The notes under the pieces were generated by a model. The model had not been told where the DNA came from. It saw only the letters and a program-made list of their open reading frames with translations, and made no database searches. A program made the position numbers and the translations under genes. Positions 41,457 to 56,500 of a stretch of 64,000 nt of DNA are shown here, one piece after another. The DNA lies in contig NC_058159.1 in the NCBI RefSeq assembly GCF_020080835.1, positions 25,454,474 to 25,518,473 of the forward strand, written 5' to 3'. This stretch comes from Cotesia glomerata. Lineage: Eukaryota > Arthropoda > Insecta > Hymenoptera > Braconidae. How positions within the stretch are numbered: position 1 is the stretch's first letter; each line of letters begins with the position of its first letter.

Positions 41457-44400
41457 GAAGTTTAAATGTGTCAAAATAAATTCTGAAAATTTGAAGGAAA
41501 TTGCCCGATTATTTAAATAAATAATTAACTTTGAAGTTGAGCAATTTAACATTAGTCTTATGGGGTTACCTTAAAACATTGATACATTTCTGTATAAAAC
41601 TTTCGTTGAATATTTTTAAAAAACTTATGAATAAAAGTAAATATATAAGTGATAAATTTAATTCAAAAAAATTTACACTTGCCCGATTAATTAAAGTGTA
41701 TCAATTAAAAGAAAAATAAATGCCGCCATTAGCCAATGTTAAATGTATATCTATATATTGAGAACATTAAGGAAGTTTATTTTGTTGAATAAATTTTTTT
41801 TAAGTTTATATGTTGAATATTTAATATTACACTTCATTTGACTGATGTACAGCAATCAGACCATCTTAACTTCATCAATCTATTTTTCAAGAAAATACAA
41901 ATGTTTTATTATCTAAATAAAAAAACATTTGAATCGTTTATTTGAGAAACCCCACAAGTTATATGGAAACCCCATATGACTTATGGGGTTTCTCAAATAA
42001 ACGATTCATTTATAAAAAAAAGTAAAATTTGCAACCTTAATATTTGAAAAATAAAAAAAAAAGGTATACTGTGATGGATGTTTTTATAAATAATTTATTA
42101 TTCAACAGATGATGTTGAATTAGATGAAGATGAGGCTAAATACGGTTGGATTGAGGGTCTTGCCATTTTAATCTCCGTTATAGTAGTTGTGTTAGTTACA
42201 GCATTTAATGATTACTCGAAAGAAAGGCAATTTCGGGGCTTACAAAATAGGATAGAGGGTGAACATAAATTTGCTGTTATTAGACAAAATGAAGTCAAGC
42301 AAATTTCCGTGTCTGATATCGTCGTGGGCGATATTTGTCAGGTATTTAAAACAACGAATAATTTTTATCTTTATTATTAATTGTAATTGATGATAATTAT
42401 TTTTTTAAAATAAAAATTCAGATAAAATACGGTGATTTGCTACCAGCGGATGGTATTCTAATCCAAAGTAACGATCTGAAAGTCGACGAGTCAAGTTTGA
42501 CTGGAGAATCGGATCATGTTAAAAAAGGCGAAGCCTTTGACCCGATGGTGCTATCAGGTACTCACGTGATGGAGGGCTCAGGAAAGATGCTCGTGACAGC
42601 TGTGGGTGTTAACTCACAAGCCGGTATTATCTTCACGTTGCTGGGCGCTGCTGTTGATCAACAGGAGCAGGAAATTAAGAAAATGAAAAAAGGTATGACA
42701 CTTGCTTTTGTACAACAAGTACAAAGGCTGGCCTCTATTATTATTAAATATATAAACCAGGTTTGCTCATCTCTGTGCCCGCTACTTCTAATAAACTTTT
42801 TTTACCACTATTTATTTACTCTTATCTCCATTCACTAGGATTTTTAAATTACTTTTATGCTTAGATGTTATTACTTTTTTTAATTTTATTTTTTAATAAA
42901 TTAATGGTGCAAAGAAGTAGCGGACATTAGATTTTTATTACGGCATGAAAACTGCAGAGATCTGACGTATGGAACAACCAATGGACGCATGGATTTTATA
43001 CTTTTATTATTATTATTATATTATTGAACATAAAACTAATAATTAATAATAGCATTATACTTTATTATTATTAATAATAATAACAAGCTCGGGATATTGA
43101 ATTTAGGTTGATGATAATAACCAGATTTTACAAGCATGCTATACTGCATTAAATATTCTTTTAGTGAATTTAATATTTTACGTTTTTTTTTTGTGCCTGA
43201 GTTATCCTTGACTTTGTCTGTTCGAGTCTACGAGTTTAATTATTAATTATCAATTATTAATTTACCATGACAGGAAAATGCTTGAATATAAATTATTTAA
43301 ATCTGTTTTAGCGAACATTAGTGTCATTTTATTTAAAATAATTTCATTTATTTTTAACTAAAATAATTCATTGTTTTCATTACACATATTATAACTTTAT
43401 AGTTAACTTTCATTACATTGTTACTGTTAAATCACGTTTACAGAAGCAACTAACACAATATTTATTCATATAAACTCGAATAAAAAATAACCATTCAAGC
43501 AAAAATTCAATAAATTACTAGGATAAAGATCTAGTATCGTGAGAATTCGCAATAAATATAAATAAAAAACAATAAAATAAAAATAACGGTATATTTATTT
43601 CGATTTAAATTTAAATTTTTAATATGACAAAATCAATACTGATTAGTATATATAATATAATACACCTATATAATCTATATTCTATAATAATATTATCAAC
43701 ATCACTGTAATAAATTGCTTCAACTTTTCATTTCCGACCGGACAGTTTCAGAATTATATTATCAATTTATCATTTATTTATTTATATATTTTCTATACCA
43801 TTTATCACTTGTTTTTTGTCTATTTTATTTATATATTGTTTTTAAAAAAAAATTAGTTATTTTTATTATTATCATAAGCTGATTCACTTAAAACGCTAAT
43901 AATAGTAATTCTCAAGCTGTTCATCAGCCTCGCCATCTGTTCATTGTTGCTCCTCTGCTCAGAAAAGAAATTTAAACTATCACAACAGCTATTACGACTA
44001 ATTCAAGACCAAACTAATCTATTTAAATATTATATGAATTAATATTAACATATAAATTGGCAAAAAAAAATAAATAAATAAAACAATATGCTGATAGTCA
44101 ATGTTTTTAAGCTGACCAAAACGTTGCTAATGAATTTTTTGTTTTTGCATGTGATTTTGTTGTCTAGAAGCTAAAAAGCAGCGGAAGAAGAAGTCTCTCC
44201 CAGGTGATTAATAATTACATTCTATTTTTTTTTTATAAAGTCAATAAATTTTCTAAAGTAAACTCTTAAATTTACTCACGTGTATATTGGCCAACTATTT
44301 TTAATTATAGATAAATCTACCGTATCTAGTTAAATGTAAATATAAACTAAATTTATTAATTTAAAAAAAAAAAACAATTTAAAAAAAAAACAATTAAAAA

Positions 44401-47400
44401 ACAAAACAAAGTTTTATGAACAAAACTCTACATACCACATTGGACTCATTCACACCCCTTTTATTACGTACGAAACAAATCATTTTATTCGTTACTTCAT
44501 TTATATGTTAGTTTATACTAGTTCCTTTTATTCACAAATTAGATTACTCTTTTACATCATATATCAATCAATATGTATAAATATCACTGGGTGTGTGTAC
44601 CATTTGTGGTGATTTTTTATTTGCACTTAACTTGATATATCCGCAAAAAAAAATAAATACAGCATAAATGTTAGAGATATTTTTCCTCCCCCTGCATTTT
44701 ATGATTGACTTCCTGTTTGCTAAATAGATGATGCAGTTTACAAATATAAATATATACAAAATTATATTTATATAAATAGTTACCACTTAAATATTTTTAT
44801 ACTTAACACTGTTCGTTGGTTAATTTATTTTTTTTTATTTATAGCATTATAGTTAATGATGCATTTTTAAAATTTTTTATTATATACTTGACTTAAAATT
44901 TATTTTAAATTATCAATCGAGCCCCAAACCATATTATTTATTTTTAAACTCGTCTTATAACTAACGAATACTAATGACGTCGAAAGTGTTCCAAGTTTCA
45001 AGGTTTCCTTTTTATTACAACTATTGCTATTATTATTATAATTATTTCTTATTTACCTCTAGTTCAAGAGTAGTCTATAGTTGAGTTATCCTACTTGACA
45101 GTTATAAGACTAAGCCAGGGCTTTTACAGTAAAATGTGAATGACACGCGGCCTGAAACTAAATGAAAGAAAACCGTGAAACTTTGAAACAATAAAAAAAA
45201 ACCCAGCCCTTTTTTAATTATTTATACTTTTAATTATTATTATTATTATTATTACTATTTCTATTACAACGATTACTTTTAAGAAGCAAAGACTAAAAAA
45301 AAAACTAACTAACAGTGGATTTATTTTGTATTTAAATTAAAAAATAAAAAATATTAAAAAATAGGAGATGAAGCTGGAGAAATCACGGGTAACAGTCATC
45401 CAGGAAGCGGTGGAAGTGTTAAACAAGACGGAGAAAATCATGCTGCCGCGTCAAGTGGCGGTGGAGGTGGTCATGGTGAAGGAAAGAAAGAAAAAAGTGT
45501 TCTGCAAGCCAAGCTGACAAAACTTGCCATTCAAATTGGTTACGCTGGGTCAACAATTGCCGTACTTACGGTTCTCATTCTAATCGTACAATTTTGTGTT
45601 AAGAAATTTTACATTCAAAAAGCCCAATGGGAGAGCTCATACATCAATAATCTTATAAAACACTTGATTATTGGTGTTACCGTGCTTGTGGTTGCTGTAC
45701 CGGAAGGTCTTCCACTTGCCGTTACGTTGTCTCTTGCCTACTCGGTCAAGGTTATTATCATTTTTATTATTTTTATATATATTCTCCCTATAAATTGCAT
45801 GCGATCCAGTAAAAAATATTAATTTATTATTAAAAATCAATGTTATCAGTAATCAAGCTCAAGTTTTCCACATACCACCTTATCAACGTATCATATATTT
45901 ATCAGCAAATTTAAATAGCTTATACCTCTGAAACTATAGCACAGTAATTGTGCAAACTTGCTATTTTTTCTTCTTTTTTTTTTTTATTAAATTAAATCTA
46001 TTAAGAAAGTTAAATTACAAGAAAAGCCACTTAGCCAATAAATTATTTATTTAAAAGCAATGAAGGTTTCTATTAAATGAGTACAAAATAAAGTTTAACC
46101 TCTACTTAGACATTGATTGTGATTTTTAATAATAACTTTCTTAACAAAATATTTGATGGTTTTTATTCAGAAAATGATGAAGGACAACAACTTGGTACGG
46201 CATCTGGATGCATGTGAAACAATGGGTAATGCAACGGCGATTTGTTCCGACAAAACGGGTACTTTGACGACGAATCGTATGACTGTTGTCCAGTCTTACA
46301 TATGCGAGAAGCTCAGCAAAACAATACCGCCGTTTTCTGACATACCGAGCCACGTTGGAAATCTTATTGTCCAGGCAATATCTCTTAATTCGGCTTATAC
46401 GTCCAGAATAATGCCCGCGGCAGATCCTACCGAACTACCGATGCAGGTCGGCAACAAAACCGAATGTGCCTTACTTGGATTTGTACTGGCGTTGGGCCAG
46501 AATTATCAAACGGTACGGGATGACCAGCCGGAGGAAACATTTACGCGTGTATACACATTTAACAGTGTAAGAAAAAGTATGTCTACTGTTGTTCCAAAAT
46601 CAGGCGGTGGTTACAGGCTCTTCACCAAGGGTGCTTCCGAGATCATCATGAAGAAGTAATTTTTTTCTAATTATTTAAATGCTTATTTGATGATGATTTA
46701 TTTATTTATATTATTATTATTATTATTATTATTATTATGAGTTTTACTTGTATACCGTTTTCTGGTTTTTACAAGGTTACTTTCCGCTCTATTATTTATT
46801 TATATTTAATTGTTGCTTTTTTTTTTCTTATTATAGATGTGCCTTTATTTACGGTCGCGATGGACATTTGGAAAAATTCACCCGTGAAATGCAAGATCGT
46901 TTGGTTAAAAATGTTATTGAGCCGATGGCGTGCGACGGATTACGTACTATTTCAGTAGCATACCGAGATTTTGTACCCGGTAAAGCTGAAATAAATCAAG
47001 TACACTGTGAAGGTGAACCTAACTGGGAGGATGAAGAAAATATTGTAAATAATTTAACGTGTCTGTGTATCGTTGGTATCGAAGATCCCGTGAGACCAGA
47101 AGTACCAGAGGCAATAAGAAAATGTCAAAAAGCTGGTATAACTGTACGAATGGTTACTGGTGACAATATAAATACCGCTCGATCAATAGCACTCAAATGT
47201 GGTATTATTAAAGCGAGTGACGATTTTCTTATACTTGAGGGTAAAGAGTTCAACAGGCGAATAAGAGACAGTAATGGTGAAGTTCAACAGCACTTACTGG
47301 ATAAAGTTTGGCCAAAATTAAGGGTACTGGCACGTTCGTCACCCACCGATAAGTACACCCTGGTAAAAGGTATTATCGACAGTACTTGTACAGCCTCACG

Positions 47401-50400
47401 CGAAGTTGTTGCTGTCACCGGTGACGGTACTAACGACGGTCCGGCGTTGAAAAAAGCCGACGTTGGTTTTGCGATGGGTATCGCTGGTACAGATGTTGCT
47501 AAAGAAGCTTCCGATATTATATTAACAGATGACAATTTTTCCTCTATTGTTAAAGCCGTAATGTGGGGCAGGAATGTTTACGATAGTATAGCTAAATTTT
47601 TGCAATTTCAACTGACAGTTAACATTGTTGCTGTTATTGTTGCATTCATTGGTGCTTGTGCTGTACAAGACTCGCCTCTCAAGGCTGTACAAATGTTATG
47701 GGTTAATTTAATTATGGACACACTCGCGTCACTTGCATTAGCCACAGAATTACCTACACCAGATCTGTTGCTTCGTAAACCTTATGGACGTACGAAGCCA
47801 CTTATTTCCAGGACAATGATGAAAAATATCCTTGGTCAAGGGATTTATCAGTTGATTGTTATTTTTACGCTCCTATTTGCCGGTCAGTTCTTTTTTTTTT
47901 TTTTATTTTACATTATTATATTATTCTGAGTATTTATTGTACTTATAATTAACGTTATATTGATAGGTGACCGAATGCTGGATATACCTACTGGATTAGG
48001 TGCTGCAGACAGACACGATCCACCTACTCAACACTTCACTATAATATTTAACACATTCGTAATGATGACCCTCTTCAACGAGTTCAACGCGAGAAAAATT
48101 CACGGTCAGCGCAATGTCTTCCAGGGAATATTCACCAACCCCATCTTCTATTCTATTTGGATCGGGACATTGCTCTCCCAAGTAAGTATAAATAATAAAT
48201 ACTGTTGATTTAATATTTACTATCTGTGAGAAAAATTTCTTTTAAATTAATTGACTTTTCTTTTATGATTTTCCAAAGGGATTTTATTTTTTTTATTAAA
48301 CTCTTACAGACTGTGAGTTTAAAAATGTCAATATGTCTACTCGATAAATAATAATAATAATTAATAATTAATAGCGAAAAAATGATAAATAAATTTGATA
48401 ACTCAGCTAATCATAAATAAATGAATAAATTGTAATTTTTTGCATCTCAGGTTATTATCATCCAGTATGGTAAGATGGCATTCAGCACAAAAGCTCTAGA
48501 TCTAGAACAATGGTTATGGTGTATATTCTTTGGAATTGGTACGTTAGTGTGGGGCCAAGTAGTTACAACAGTTCCTACAAGGAAGATTCCTAAGATCCTC
48601 TCGTAAGTTATTTTTATTGTTCCATATTATGATACTTAGTTTTTTGTCCCAATGAAAATTATCGATAAAAATAACAATAATTGATAATAATAACATATAC
48701 AAATTAATGAAAAAAAAAAAAAAAAAACAGTCGTGGTAAATACTTGAAATGATTTTTAATCATGAGTTTAATTATTCAAAATGCATTTCAATAATAATAG
48801 TAATAATAATAACAATAAAAAAATAATTGATGATAATAAATATAATCAATTGTCTGTATATGCATTTCGATACTTCAAAATCAATTGATTATTCGAGAGG
48901 AACTTGCATGAACGATTCAGTGATTTACCCGTTGATTTATGTTAATTTAACGGTGTACTGACGCTCATATAATTTCCAATGAATAATCGTATACGTCGCT
49001 GTGTACATAATTACAAAGATAATTCAATATAATTTTTATGAATAAATAATTTAATTTATTAATCAAGTAAAGTAGACTTTGATTAAAGTATATTTGATCA
49101 TATAATATTTACTTATATATGTATTTATACATACATACATATAAATATATATTTTTTAAGTAAGTAGGGTAGTCGGATATATATATTTATATTGATTAAA
49201 TGTATTGATTTATTATTTTTCTTTTAATTATTAATTTACTTGTTCGTAAATGTCTAGCTACGATAATTAGCCACTCATAGCTTTCGTATTCCCCCTTTAG
49301 TACGTGGTAGTAGCCTATGCATGCTAGAATTATCTCAAACACACGCTAATCGAATAATATAACACCCAAACGGGCTTAGTTATAATTTATAATACTTAGG
49401 GTTGTCTTTTTTTTTATTTTATTTTATTATTTACTTCTCTTACTTTTTTTAAAATTATTTTTACACATTTCTTTTTAAATACTCTCTTTTATTTCTCTTT
49501 CACTCTCTGTTTTGTCTTTCAAATTTCTATGCTACTATTTCGCTTTAATTTCTTTTGAATAATACCAAAATAATAATAATTGACATTAAAACGAAATAGT
49601 AGCATAATTTTTTAATAAAAATTAATCAAATCTTGATAAAAATGTAAATTAATTATATAAATATTGTTAAAAAAATTAAAAAATTTTTGTCAAGACTTGC
49701 AATTAATTTCCCTTCCCTATGCCTGTTCGTTTTTTAACATTGAATGTTGCATGAATACGCCGTTAAAATTATAATAAAGAAAAAAATATAAAATAAAAAT
49801 AATTGCAGATATCAACTACGTACTTGTTTGTATATAATCTACTGATATAATGTCTGTCTGTGGTTTTTTATTCGTAATAAAAAACAATACTAGTACTAAC
49901 AAAAAAATTTTTAAAAAAATATCGACGACGGTCGTTGGAATTGTTTGCAAAATAAAACTAAATGTCATACGGTCGTTGTGCTTGCCGACTATAGGAGAAT
50001 CGAAAAAAATAAAATAATTTTACATACTCTCGCGCACGGTGTTGGATAAATCCACAATCCGCCGAATCTCACTTATTGATTTGGCGAAAGTCAGCTTATA
50101 CTTCCATTCTCTGTCCTGCGCGTCCTCTATTTTTCCTTTTCCTTATTATATTAAATTCGATTCATTTTCTATCATTTATTATTAATTACACTGTCAGGAT
50201 CATTTTCTTATTTTTTACTTTACTACTCTTTATTTATCTTCTTTTCCCCTCTATTTTTAATTATAATCCCCACTTAAAAAAATCCCTTCATATTTTTCAA
50301 ATAAATTATTTAGTAAAATATCAAGAATAACAAAACAAATAAAAATAATAAAAAGTTATTCAATTAGTTTGTTAATTTTTTCTATTTATTCCCTTTGATT

Positions 50401-53400
50401 AATAATGTAATTAATTATTTAATCCTGATTAAATCCACAAAAAGAACCTCAAAAAATAAATTAAAAAAATTTTTAAATTAAATATCAGTTTTATTAATTT
50501 TCAAATAAAACTACACAAATGCGCTTTTTGTACTATGAGAAAAAATATAATAATAATAATAATGACGAAGCAAGGAGCAATAACTTTATCCAGTTGCAAC
50601 TTTGATCTTGGAAAGCAATCTCGTACTTAATCCAAGAGCCAATATCCGACTTGGCATTCATAAATAATATAAATAAAAAAAAAAAAATTAAATAATTTCC
50701 TCTACTCGGGTCGTTATCAATAGCGAGTGACAATCGTGTGAAATTTATGAGGTATGAAGATAAATAAATAATTAATGCAAGTGTGATTAGTCTGGTTTAT
50801 TCGAGAGTACTTGTGTTAATAAAATAAAATCTAGTGTCAAGTAAAATATTAACAAAGGTTTTATTTTATTATTTAAGACTTCCGTATAGTACGCATGTAT
50901 AATACCGTGGTGTCGGTAACTAATCCATAAGACTAAGTCAATATTTGATATTATTGATACTAATAACTATTAACAATTATATTGATATGATATACACATA
51001 TTATTGACACTGGTATACTTAATCATTCACTCGGCGACGTAAACGATCATTTACCCTCATGATTATCATTTGTTTCATGCACCATAAAAAAATTTTACTA
51101 ATTTTTTTAAATATTTATGCAAACCCTTCTGTCCCCTCATTCATTCACTTTCACTAACATTCAAATATATATATATTTGTTGTATTAATAATAATAATAA
51201 TTACAACTAATTATCTACTATGTAAAAATGATAACATTTTTCTACGAAGCTGTACAATACATTTTATGTTACCTTGTTGTTTATTTATCTTGATTACTAA
51301 TATTTATTATATTATACAATATCTATTGTTTTATTTATATATATTAACTTACACTTATTATGTCTATCGCTTTTGTCTGTCTTTCTCTTTAAATATCTAT
51401 AACATATATATTACAATGTGTCAACTGTAATTACAATTTTATAATAATTTTTTTTTTTAAGTATTTATGTAAATTATTTAAAATTCAAAATTTTTTAGAG
51501 AAAAATTCAACAAATGACACATTTGAATATATATTACTCATTTTCTTCTCTTCTCTTAATTTTAATACATTTCTTTAAATTTCTATTTCTCGTTTCTACT
51601 TTCTCGTCTCAACTTTTGCTTACTTTCAACAACAAATAATACCAAACACTGTAAAAAAAACCCGGGGCAAAAATGATTTGGTGTGAAAAATTTAATTTTT
51701 GTAAAAATTTCAAATTAAAATTATCGGTAAAATATTTAAGATACAAAAAAAAAAATTATAAGAAATCTTTTTTTACAGAAAATTAAATTTTCTATAAAAA
51801 AAGTCCTTATCAATTCTATTGTATCTTTACTCTCTGAGCTAGAATGTTAATTAAAAGTAAGAATATACATCTTGAATTAAATTAAACTTTAACACTAAAA
51901 TAACTTCACACTAAGTCGTGTAACTTTTTTCTCGAAAAAATTTTTACAATAATTCTACACTTAAAACTCAAGCTGTTAATTAAAACTAACAAAATAATAG
52001 TTAATTAATTAGCTGAAAATAACTAAAAAGATAAACACTACTACACATGTGCTAAAGTGAGGGGAGCGAAGGGCGTACGGAAAATAAAAAAGTTATTTCA
52101 GCAACGAGGATCCGACTTCTTACCGAAACGTCTTTGTAATAAAGTAATATTAATTAAAAAAAAAAAAAAAGAAATTAAATTCAAAATTGCAAAAACAAAC
52201 AACTGAAAAAAATCAAAGATTGTCTATTAAAAAATAATTAAAAAACGGATCGAGTTATGAAGAACTGGTTTAATGTTTTTTAAAAACAGATGGGGCCGCG
52301 GCCAGCCGGATGATATCGGTGCTATCAATCTAGGAGACGAGAAATTCGACCCAGACTCGGATAAAAAGCCGCGCGCAGGACAAATTCTATGGATCCGTGG
52401 TCTAACACGGCTACAGACTCAGGTAACTATCCTCATGTCACTCATAATCACCACTCAAAGTCAACATTATCAGTTCCTCTCACAAAGGTACTTACACCAA
52501 ACCTAGTTAATTTATAATTTATATTTTTAAAAATCAATCACAGTTATCAAAGAGACCAAAGAGAATAATATTTATAAAAGTTATTTTAAATTAAATAATT
52601 AACAGTTAACAGATCCTGGGGCTGAATAAATTGACGCTCCGCTCCATTTATTTTCTAGGTAATTTAGGAGTACGCGCTCGACCACTGTCGACCGGTATAA
52701 AAAATAGTAGATAAAAAAACGAACTATAAGATAGAAAAAAAAAAAGTTATTTTACCAAAATACCCAACACGAATTATCACTTACTCTCCCTTTTTATTTT
52801 TACTGTTAATTTTATCGTTTGTTTTTACGTATAAATATATATTTTATTTCGTCATTTCAGTTTTATAAACTTGCGGGCAATATTTTTATTACTACTGAAT
52901 ATTAAAAAATAAATAAATTCACAATTTTTTATAAATATAAATTTAAAAAAATTTTTACTATATCAAACTAGTAATTTAAATATTTGCAGTAGTGATAAAA
53001 ATATTTATTCAAAATATGCGTTGCGTAAAATCGTAATCACAAATTAAATCTAGTATCCTCACCAAAACCACACCCCCACATACACACACACATTAACAAG
53101 AAATGAAAAATAAAATAAAACTGGAGTAAAAATACGATTCGCGCATACGCAAGCAAGCTCATTAGCATTAGTCATTATCGAAACATTAAATCAGGCGAGT
53201 GAAAAATTATATTGTTTGACAAATTACGCGTTTGTATGCTACGTTCTCTAGGTCAGTGGCACGTACCCACGTTAATTGGATCCGTAATTGATAAAAAAAT
53301 TATAAATTTTAAATTAGACATAATAATTATATTAAGATTCCCGTGTACATTTTCCAACTCAATAAAATCGCAGTAGTTAGTGATAGTTAATTTGGCAAAC

Positions 53401-53463
53401 AGAAGGGAGATGATCCTGCGGCGAGTCCGGGTTCTTATATAATTCCGCGAGATTAGTTTAATG

Positions 53464-53513
<50 letters not shown>

Positions 53514-56500
53514 CGATTCCACATCGATATCACAAAGTATATGAATATCACTATTGTCCTCAATTTAAATTACAGTATAGAGGTTTATTATTATACCCAA
53601 GCCCTATTCATACGCAACATTTAAATTTATCCTTATTACCCCCCCGTAATACCTCCATAATCCTTTGCGATACGATGAAGAATCATGTTAATTCACTTAT
53701 TTATTATATTACTTATATCTTAAATCTTACTCCTATTATTTTATTATTTTTATTATGATTTTTGCAATAAATATTTAACTATATATTTAATCCATATATT
53801 TAACATATTTATTTGCGTAAAATTTAATTATTTTATTTTGAAAATTTTTATTAATTCTTATTATAGTTAATTTATATTTTTGGTACTATTAATTAAACTA
53901 AAGTATTACATTAGTTTGAAAGATTTTTATTTTCCCGTGTAAATATATCGTAGCGCGTAGAGCTGAAACGGTTTAGTGCTTGCGCCTGGACCCTCGTATA
54001 GTAGTTTATTTAAACCGTAGATCTCAAATATTTTCAAAGACATTGTGTATATATAAAGAACGATAAATTAAATTAAGTTCAAAATAAAGTAATTGTAGGA
54101 TTAAATTTTAAAAACAGACGCGATCCCTCTACTTGTATTTTTATTCTATTAATATATACTTCCAGTTTCTCTCTAAATTCTTTCTATTTCCTTGAATTTC
54201 TATCTCAATCTTTTTTATTGGTGAGATTATTATTAAAATTTTTTTTATTTATATTTTACTTTTATGATTCATTATTACAATTATAATTTTCATTATCTTT
54301 AATTTATTTAGTTCTCATTTAATTTGAGTTTTTGATATCGAGGTAACTGCCAGCCAGGTTAACTCGTATATTAAAATTAAAGCTTTGTATAAAAATAGAA
54401 ATGGTCTACGCAGTCCGCTATATCATCGTTGCTAATAAAAAATTTCAATTACTAAAATTTTTTTATCCTTTGTCAATTACGCCGTGAAAATTCTTTTGTC
54501 CGAAATAAATTATTATACTCTGGTATTATACTGTACGAATAGAGATGAAGACAATAAAATTGACCTTGACTACTTCATCTGCAGTTTCGCTCATTCTTTT
54601 CTTTTAAATTATCTTTATCTTTATCATTACCTTTGTATTTTTTTCAACTGTTTCTATTTTCTATTTTTTTTTTTTAAACTCAAATATTTAAAACCTACCC
54701 TACTACCCCTCTCTCTCTCTCTCTGGCTCGCTCTTTTCTCTTTAAATACACACAATACACGTGCGTTCAAGCAATCACACTGTTCTCTCGGTTACCCGAT
54801 AATTAAACCGAGTTTGTGATTTACAGTCTATTGTGCGCTCACCAAATAAAGCTATTTATAGTTTTATTATGACCAAAAAGTATTTTTATATCAAAATAAA
54901 CTGTTTTTACTTGCATACGCTAAATACTCAACAATATAATATCGAGAAAAAATTCTTTTTTATTGTATTTTTTAAGACTTAAAAAAAAAATTCTGTTAAT
55001 TAATTTTAAAGTTTTTGACAAAATTTCTATTTTAAAAAATTCAGTTAAAAATTTCTTATTTTGTACATAACTATAACTATAAATATTTTTAAATAATAAA
55101 AACTACTTTTAAAAAAATTAGATTTTTCAAGTAAATAAATTTACTTTGAGATTGAAATTTAAAATTTACGTATCAAAAGAATTTCAAAGTAGATAAAATA
55201 AATAAGGAAAAAAATATCGATTGAAAATCTTGAATTAGATTGTACAAATCCAAGGGATTTTCTACTGAGTTTGTATAAACTAGAAATGAAAAATATGAGT
55301 ATATAAAACATTAATCAGAAAAGAAAAATCTAAAAGAAAATAACTAATAATTTAAACATGAAACTGGTAGAATAACAGAAAAAAAAAGATTATATTTTTG
55401 AATAAAACATACAAGTGATATTACCGTCATCACAACAGTTAGGTTATATATATATATATATATATATACAAAACATATAAATAAATGCAACGGCAGTAAA
55501 GTTTAATAAAATTGACTGTGAAACAACTCTCACAAGATGTGTATTAATATATACAAATTAAAATTACTCGGGGATAGTATGTTGTTCTTGGAGTAAGTTC
55601 AAGAGTAAACTCCAGTTAAGATTCTTACTCAAAGTTTATTACCATTACCCAGTTATGTCTTCCATAATCTGTATAATATACATACATATGTATGTGTTTA
55701 TGTAATACCAAATACAAATGATAATATAATATCAAAAGTAATATATCCGAAGTAGCGAACATCTTTTGATTACGGTGACCGGGCAACAAGATCGACCCAC
55801 AGTAACAGTAACAGTTATGGTTATAGTTATAGTTAAAGTTAATGTAAATGTACTTGATATTTAACAATATGCGATATAAATAATGCGAAGGAAAACAGGC
55901 GACAATGCCAACAAGTTTACTTTATGTATCAAAAGCTATTGTTGCATAAATATTTATCAAGAATAACGTCACTTAAAAGCCACCGATGGTGACTTACATT
56001 TTATATTCTCTCAGATTCCTTATTTTGTGTAATCTATATATAAATATACTTTGTTAACTTGTCTACTCTCTTAAATATATCAACATTAACATTACCATTA
56101 AACTTACTTCACAGGCTCTTCTCTTTCTTCACTCAACTTAAACTAATACTCAATATTTTACACCAAGCCAAGTTATTATACAATCTTCATTGTTTGATCT
56201 TACATTTACATATTTATACATTTATATTGTTGTTATTTTACAGCATTTTATTTCATGTACTTAATTATTTATTAAACTGGTAAATAATTTTTTAATTACG
56301 GTCTTTTGTTAGAATTTAAGAGGACAATTTTTAAATATACAATTATCTTTATTATTTTTTTAAATTAAATTTTTATTTTATAAAAAAAATGTTAATTTTT
56401 TTCTAAAAAATTGTTCAAATAAAAATATAAATTATTTTTTTTAATAATTAGTTAGTGTAAAAAAAAAGATTGGTAACAGGATAAAGTCGTATGATTGATA

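Larger units (their letters stand above)
40624..42108 (+). other. PMCA intron 2, with a MITE-like element and a long hairpin
   Basis: AT-rich intron of about 1.5 kb. It contains an inverted-repeat element (40699-41383), a poly-T run near 41421-41450, and a near-perfect 36-bp hairpin (41931-42007). No additional exon was recognised. Confidence 0.85.
48603..52289 (+). other. PMCA intron 9
   Basis: 3.7-kb AT-rich intron. It contains (TAA)n and (TA)n runs, a 77-nt hairpin at 49529-49605, and a member of the 329-bp repeat family at about 51690-51850. I found no convincing exon. Confidence 0.75.

Noticed and set aside
46737..46958. Open frames starting at 46737 and 46748 as gene starts
   Set aside because: They begin in the intron before PMCA exon 7. 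The true exon starts at 46837 after a clear acceptor.
52423..52509. Read-through of the exon 10 donor as a natural PMCA C-terminus
   Set aside because: The donor is good and the extension has no recognisable motif. Intron retention is possible but unsupported.
53253..53522. 89-codon minus-strand frame
   Set aside because: Polyisoleucine produced by the (TAA)n microsatellite.
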